NCBI GenBank assembly: GCA_902806395.1
Contig: CADCWH010000360.1
Span: 1-8,146 of the forward strand
Reading direction: 5' to 3'
DNA length: 8,146 nucleotides
DNA from: an uncultured Thermomicrobiales bacterium
Lineage (GTDB): Bacteria; Chloroflexota; Chloroflexia; Thermomicrobiales; UBA6265
In this document: piece by piece, positions 6,265 to 8,146 of the stretch
How positions within the stretch are numbered: position 1 is the first letter of the stretch
Layout: every line of letters begins with the position of its first letter
Program-made: the position numbers and the translations under genes
Notes under the pieces: model-generated
The model's database searches: none
What the model saw: the letters and a program-made list of their open reading frames with translations, nothing else
Told to the model about the DNA's origin: nothing

Positions 6265-6945
6265 TCAGCGGAATCGGACCCAGGCGATGGCGAGGGCGAC
6301 ACCGACGTAGAGCAGGTCGGGTACGAGGGCCAGCCGCAGGAGCGTCGTCACGGACACGGGCTGCCGGAACTCTTCCAACACCTGGTCGGTCAGGACGAAA
6401 TCCGACAACGCGTTGATCTGTTCCAACGAGATGCCATAGCGCTGCGCCATCACTGCCCGACTGACCGCCACGCCGGCGAGCACCATGACGATCGCGACCA
6501 ATTGGAGGTCGACCCCCCGCTTCCCCTTGCTGATCCGCGCCATTGCTTCGACCCCGCCGAAGCCGAGGAGCAGCGAGAGATAGAAGCCCCAATCGGGCAG
6601 GAACCCCCACGCCACGCCGACCAGCGCGGCGATGCCCAGGCCGGTCACGGCCGACAGGGCCAGGGTCGAGGTATTCGTCCTGTAGGTCGGGAGGCCCCGC
6701 ACCCCGGCGCAATCGGGGCACCGGAGCCCGACCGGGGTCCGCACCCCGCACCGGGGGCAGATCGGCTTGCCACAGCGAGAACAACGGAGGCGGGTCAGAA
6801 CGGAGGGGTGGTAAGAGCAGGAGGTCTCTCCACGCTCGAATTCGGGCGGCGCGGTTGCGGTCATCCGGGAACAGGACCGATCGGTGAGGGCCGAGGCGAC
6901 GCGAGCGGGCCGGGTGCCCGCTTCCGTGCGAGAAGCATAATCCAT
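6265..6945 (-). CDS. Uncharacterised zinc-finger (B-box/zinc-ribbon type) protein with four transmembrane helices
   Basis: I do not recognise a named family for the whole protein. Of its 226 residues, 43 to 79 form a cysteine/histidine cluster: C43-x2-H46, C55-x2-C58, C63-x2-C66, C76-x2-C79, with Y45-HP and G59-KPICPRCGVRTPVGLRCPDC79. The same type of double zinc site precedes rhomboid proteases and other membrane proteins in high-GC bacteria. Here hydrophobic helices follow at about 93-116, 121-138, 147-167 and 201-223, but without the rhomboid G-x-S-G or catalytic histidine. Start: ATG 6945 has AGGTGA 3 bases upstream, an acceptable aligned spacing. ATG 6864 (residue 28) would remove a non-conserved-looking leader but has no Shine-Dalgarno. 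Its TGA is within 20 bases of the murJ start region, so the two are probably co-transcribed and perhaps translationally coupled. A sensor or assembly role beside MurJ is only an inference. Confidence 0.78.
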   Translation of the reverse strand: MDYASRTEAGTRPARVASALTDRSCSRMTATAPPEFERGETSCSYHPSVLTRLRCSRCGKPICPRCGVRTPVGLRCPDCAGVRGLPTYRTNTSTLALSAVTGLGIAALVGVAWGFLPDWGFYLSLLLGFGGVEAMARISKGKRGVDLQLVAIVMVLAGVAVSRAVMAQRYGISLEQINALSDFVLTDQVLEEFRQPVSVTTLLRLALVPDLLYVGVALAIAWVRFR

Positions 6946-6954
6946 CCCTCACCT
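6946..6954 (-). promoter_or_regulatory. Ribosome-binding site AGGTGAGGG of the zinc-finger membrane protein gene
   Basis: The minus strand reads AGGTGAGGG directly before ATG 6945. AGG is 6 bases from the ATG, matching the 3' part of the Shine-Dalgarno consensus. It supports the longer start over ATG 6864. Confidence 0.5.
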
Positions 6955-7002
6955 GGCCACCGCGCGGCCAAACGTAGCAGGACACGCCATGGCCAGCCAG
7001 GT
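6951..7002 (-). promoter_or_regulatory. Possible leader hairpin covering the zinc-finger gene's ribosome-binding site
   Basis: In the minus-strand leader, ACCTGGC (complement of 6996-7002) can pair with GCCAGGT (complement of 6951-6957), and nested inside TGGCC-type arms at 6990-6994 and 6966-6970 also pair. The 3' arm includes the AGGT of the Shine-Dalgarno. If formed, the structure would hide the ribosome-binding site. Pairing is seen in the sequence; regulation is inference. Confidence 0.3.
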
Positions 7003-7130
7003 CTGACGGACGCGATCGCCACGCCCTTCATCGTGCCCCGCCAGAGGTCGCTCACGTTGTCCTGTCCGTCCGCACCCGGTACACCAGGTCAGTGGTCACG
7101 GTCGCCGAGAACTCCACACCGACCCCCGAG

Positions 7131-7150
7131 CCTCATCCCCGGGGACGAGG
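7131..7150 (-). terminator. Near-perfect palindrome downstream of the DUF2207 gene
   Basis: CCTCATCCCC 7131-7140 is the reverse complement of GGGGACGAGG 7141-7150 except for one A/C mismatch, giving a stem of about 8 pairs with a CCGG loop. It lies 31 bases past the DUF2207 stop in its direction of transcription. No U-tract follows. It could end the DUF2207 transcript before the zinc-finger/murJ genes. Confidence 0.35.
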
Positions 7151-7180
7151 GCCGGGAGATCGCGGGGCCTTGACGAACCT

Positions 7181-8146
7181 CTATCCGAACCCGCGACCCC
7201 CACCGCCTCCTCCACCGCCCCCACCGCCGCCGCCAAATCCGCCCCCGCCGCTGAAGCCGCCACCGCCCCGGCCGCCGGACGACACGCCCCCGAATACTTC
7301 GGCGGCAGAGTTCAACATGTCGAAGAAGCCCTGACTGCCCGAGCTCAGGCTCCGGCCGGTCGCGTCGCTGGCGTCCTGCAGGTCCGGGATGCCGAAATCA
7401 GGCAGCCCACCGCCCCCACCACCGCTCCGGTCGGTCGACCCTCCCCAGGCACCACCGCCGAATGGGCTACCGCCGATCACCCATCCTCCGCCCCCGCCAT
7501 ACCCACCCCGCCGGACCCGGCCGCGACCGGGCATCGGGTCGATCAGGATATCGGGGATGCCGCCCCCGACGTCGAACCAGGTCGGCATTGGCGTGTTGAC
7601 CTGCGCGAATTTGGCCGTCCACTCCCGGTCTAGGCCAAAGGCCACCGCGTAGGGCAGATACCGGTCGAAGGTCTCCTTGGCCTCGTTGAGGTCCTCATAC
7701 TTCTCGATCGAGGCCAGGTAGCGCCGGAACGCCGCCCACTTGGCCTTCTCCTCGGAGCCCGCCATCGTCTTGCGGGGCATCGCCCCGGCCAGCCGTCGCA
7801 GCACCAAAGCCAGTCCACCGAAGATGATCACCGGGAACCAGACGAAGGGAGCGATGGTGCCGAAGGCCCCGATCGAGACCACTCCGACCACCACGGCGAT
7901 CACCAGCACGATCCCCGCACCGCGCCGCCAGGCCGCCCGCGTCTCCTCAGGTGACCGTGGGAACAACTTCGCGTCCACCAGCTCGGCGTACAGCTCGGCC
8001 CGGATCTCCGGCTTGGTCGCATCGAAGGCGGTCTTGGCCTCGCTTAGGTTGATCACCGCGCCGGCGGCAGCGCCGCTCCCGAACAGGGTATCGACCAGGG
8101 TCCGTTCGAATGGCCGCAGGGCAGCGTCCGGCGTCCTCAGCGTCAA
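7181..8146 (-). CDS. DUF2207-type membrane protein, C-terminal part, with glycine-rich tail (5' end beyond window)
   Basis: The gene runs off the right edge. The first codon in view is a TTG read in frame, but it is internal: DUF2207 proteins normally carry a signal peptide and a beta-rich extracellular domain before this part. Visible are L11-RPFERTLVDTLF, the L34-SEAKTAF and L53-YAELVDAKLF blocks, two adjacent hydrophobic helices at about 76-96 and 98-118, then M123-PRKT-x-G-S-E-E, R142-YLASIEKYED, and F160-DRYLPYAVAFGL with W176, all typical of the family's C-terminal cytoplasmic part. After W190 comes a tail of about 115 residues rich in Gly and Ser, ending with 13 consecutive Gly codons (305-317) and R-G-F-G. 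Such tails are common in DUF2207 proteins. Function is unknown; an inner-membrane location is likely. The neighbouring zinc-finger gene lies 235 bases downstream on the same strand. Confidence 0.85.
   Translation of the reverse strand: MTLRTPDAALRPFERTLVDTLFGSGAAAGAVINLSEAKTAFDATKPEIRAELYAELVDAKLFPRSPEETRAAWRRGAGIVLVIAVVVGVVSIGAFGTIAPFVWFPVIIFGGLALVLRRLAGAMPRKTMAGSEEKAKWAAFRRYLASIEKYEDLNEAKETFDRYLPYAVAFGLDREWTAKFAQVNTPMPTWFDVGGGIPDILIDPMPGRGRVRRGGYGGGGGWVIGGSPFGGGAWGGSTDRSGGGGGGLPDFGIPDLQDASDATGRSLSSGSQGFFDMLNSAAEVFGGVSSGGRGGGGFSGGGGFGGGGGGGGGGGGGRGFG

Noticed and set aside
5174..6310. 378-codon plus-strand frame opposite murJ
   Set aside because: Rich in Arg, Gln, His and Asp with no hydrophobic core; it mirrors codon bias of the fourteen-helix protein on the other strand.
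6269..6985. Upstream in-frame extension of murJ giving a 784-residue protein
   Set aside because: It is the alternate frame of the zinc-finger gene, with Arg/Pro/Gly-rich sequence and no membrane or domain features.
7092..7334. Poly-proline plus-strand frame
   Set aside because: It is the complement of the glycine-rich tail of the DUF2207 gene.
1..8146. Search for tRNA, rRNA, CRISPR arrays, insertion sequences, phage genes or toxin-antitoxin pairs
   Set aside because: No cloverleaf, regularly spaced repeat, transposase, integrase or small paired-gene pattern was seen on either strand.

Overview
The window is 8.1 kb of GC-rich bacterial chromosome (about 70% GC by eye) carrying six complete or nearly complete genes and one gene cut by the right edge. 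The very high GC, the Pro/Arg-rich antisense reading frames, and the pairing of a DUF2207 membrane protein with a MurJ whose charged cavity residues differ from E. coli fit a Chloroflexota member of the Thermomicrobia/Sphaerobacter type. An actinobacterium cannot be excluded from sequence alone.

Layout from left to right: (1) a minus-strand YdeI/OmpD-associated protein whose C-terminus looks cut short (71-532); (2) a divergent plus-strand NDP-sugar (probably mannose- or glucose-1-phosphate) nucleotidyltransferase with a left-handed beta-helix tail (678-1862); (3) a convergent minus-strand arginine deiminase/DDAH-family hydrolase (2135-3088); (4) a divergent plus-strand larC, the nickel-inserting cyclometallase of the nickel-pincer cofactor pathway (3322-4584); (5) a convergent minus-strand block with murJ, the lipid II flippase (4631-about 6247), an uncharacterised zinc-finger/four-helix membrane protein that ends right where murJ begins (6265-6945), and a DUF2207 membrane protein with a poly-glycine tail running off the right edge (7181-8146).

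The genes do not form one obvious pathway. The sugar nucleotidyltransferase and murJ both serve the cell envelope. The zinc-finger membrane protein is the natural candidate partner or co-regulated neighbour of murJ. larC stands without larA, larB or larE in view. I see no phage, insertion sequence, CRISPR array, tRNA or rRNA.

The most interesting signals concern translation starts and intergenic structure. Two genes reach the start of their family homology at an in-frame ATC preceded by ccc; one has an excellent Shine-Dalgarno, and the other has no ATG/GTG/TTG in any sensible place. The YdeI-like gene stops inside a CTAG-type palindrome at the point where family similarity ends. There is a 10-bp perfect inverted repeat between the first two genes, a pair of operator-like dyads 20 bp apart upstream of larC, and a possible leader hairpin covering the ribosome-binding site of the zinc-finger gene. 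I found no convincing new multi-gene system.
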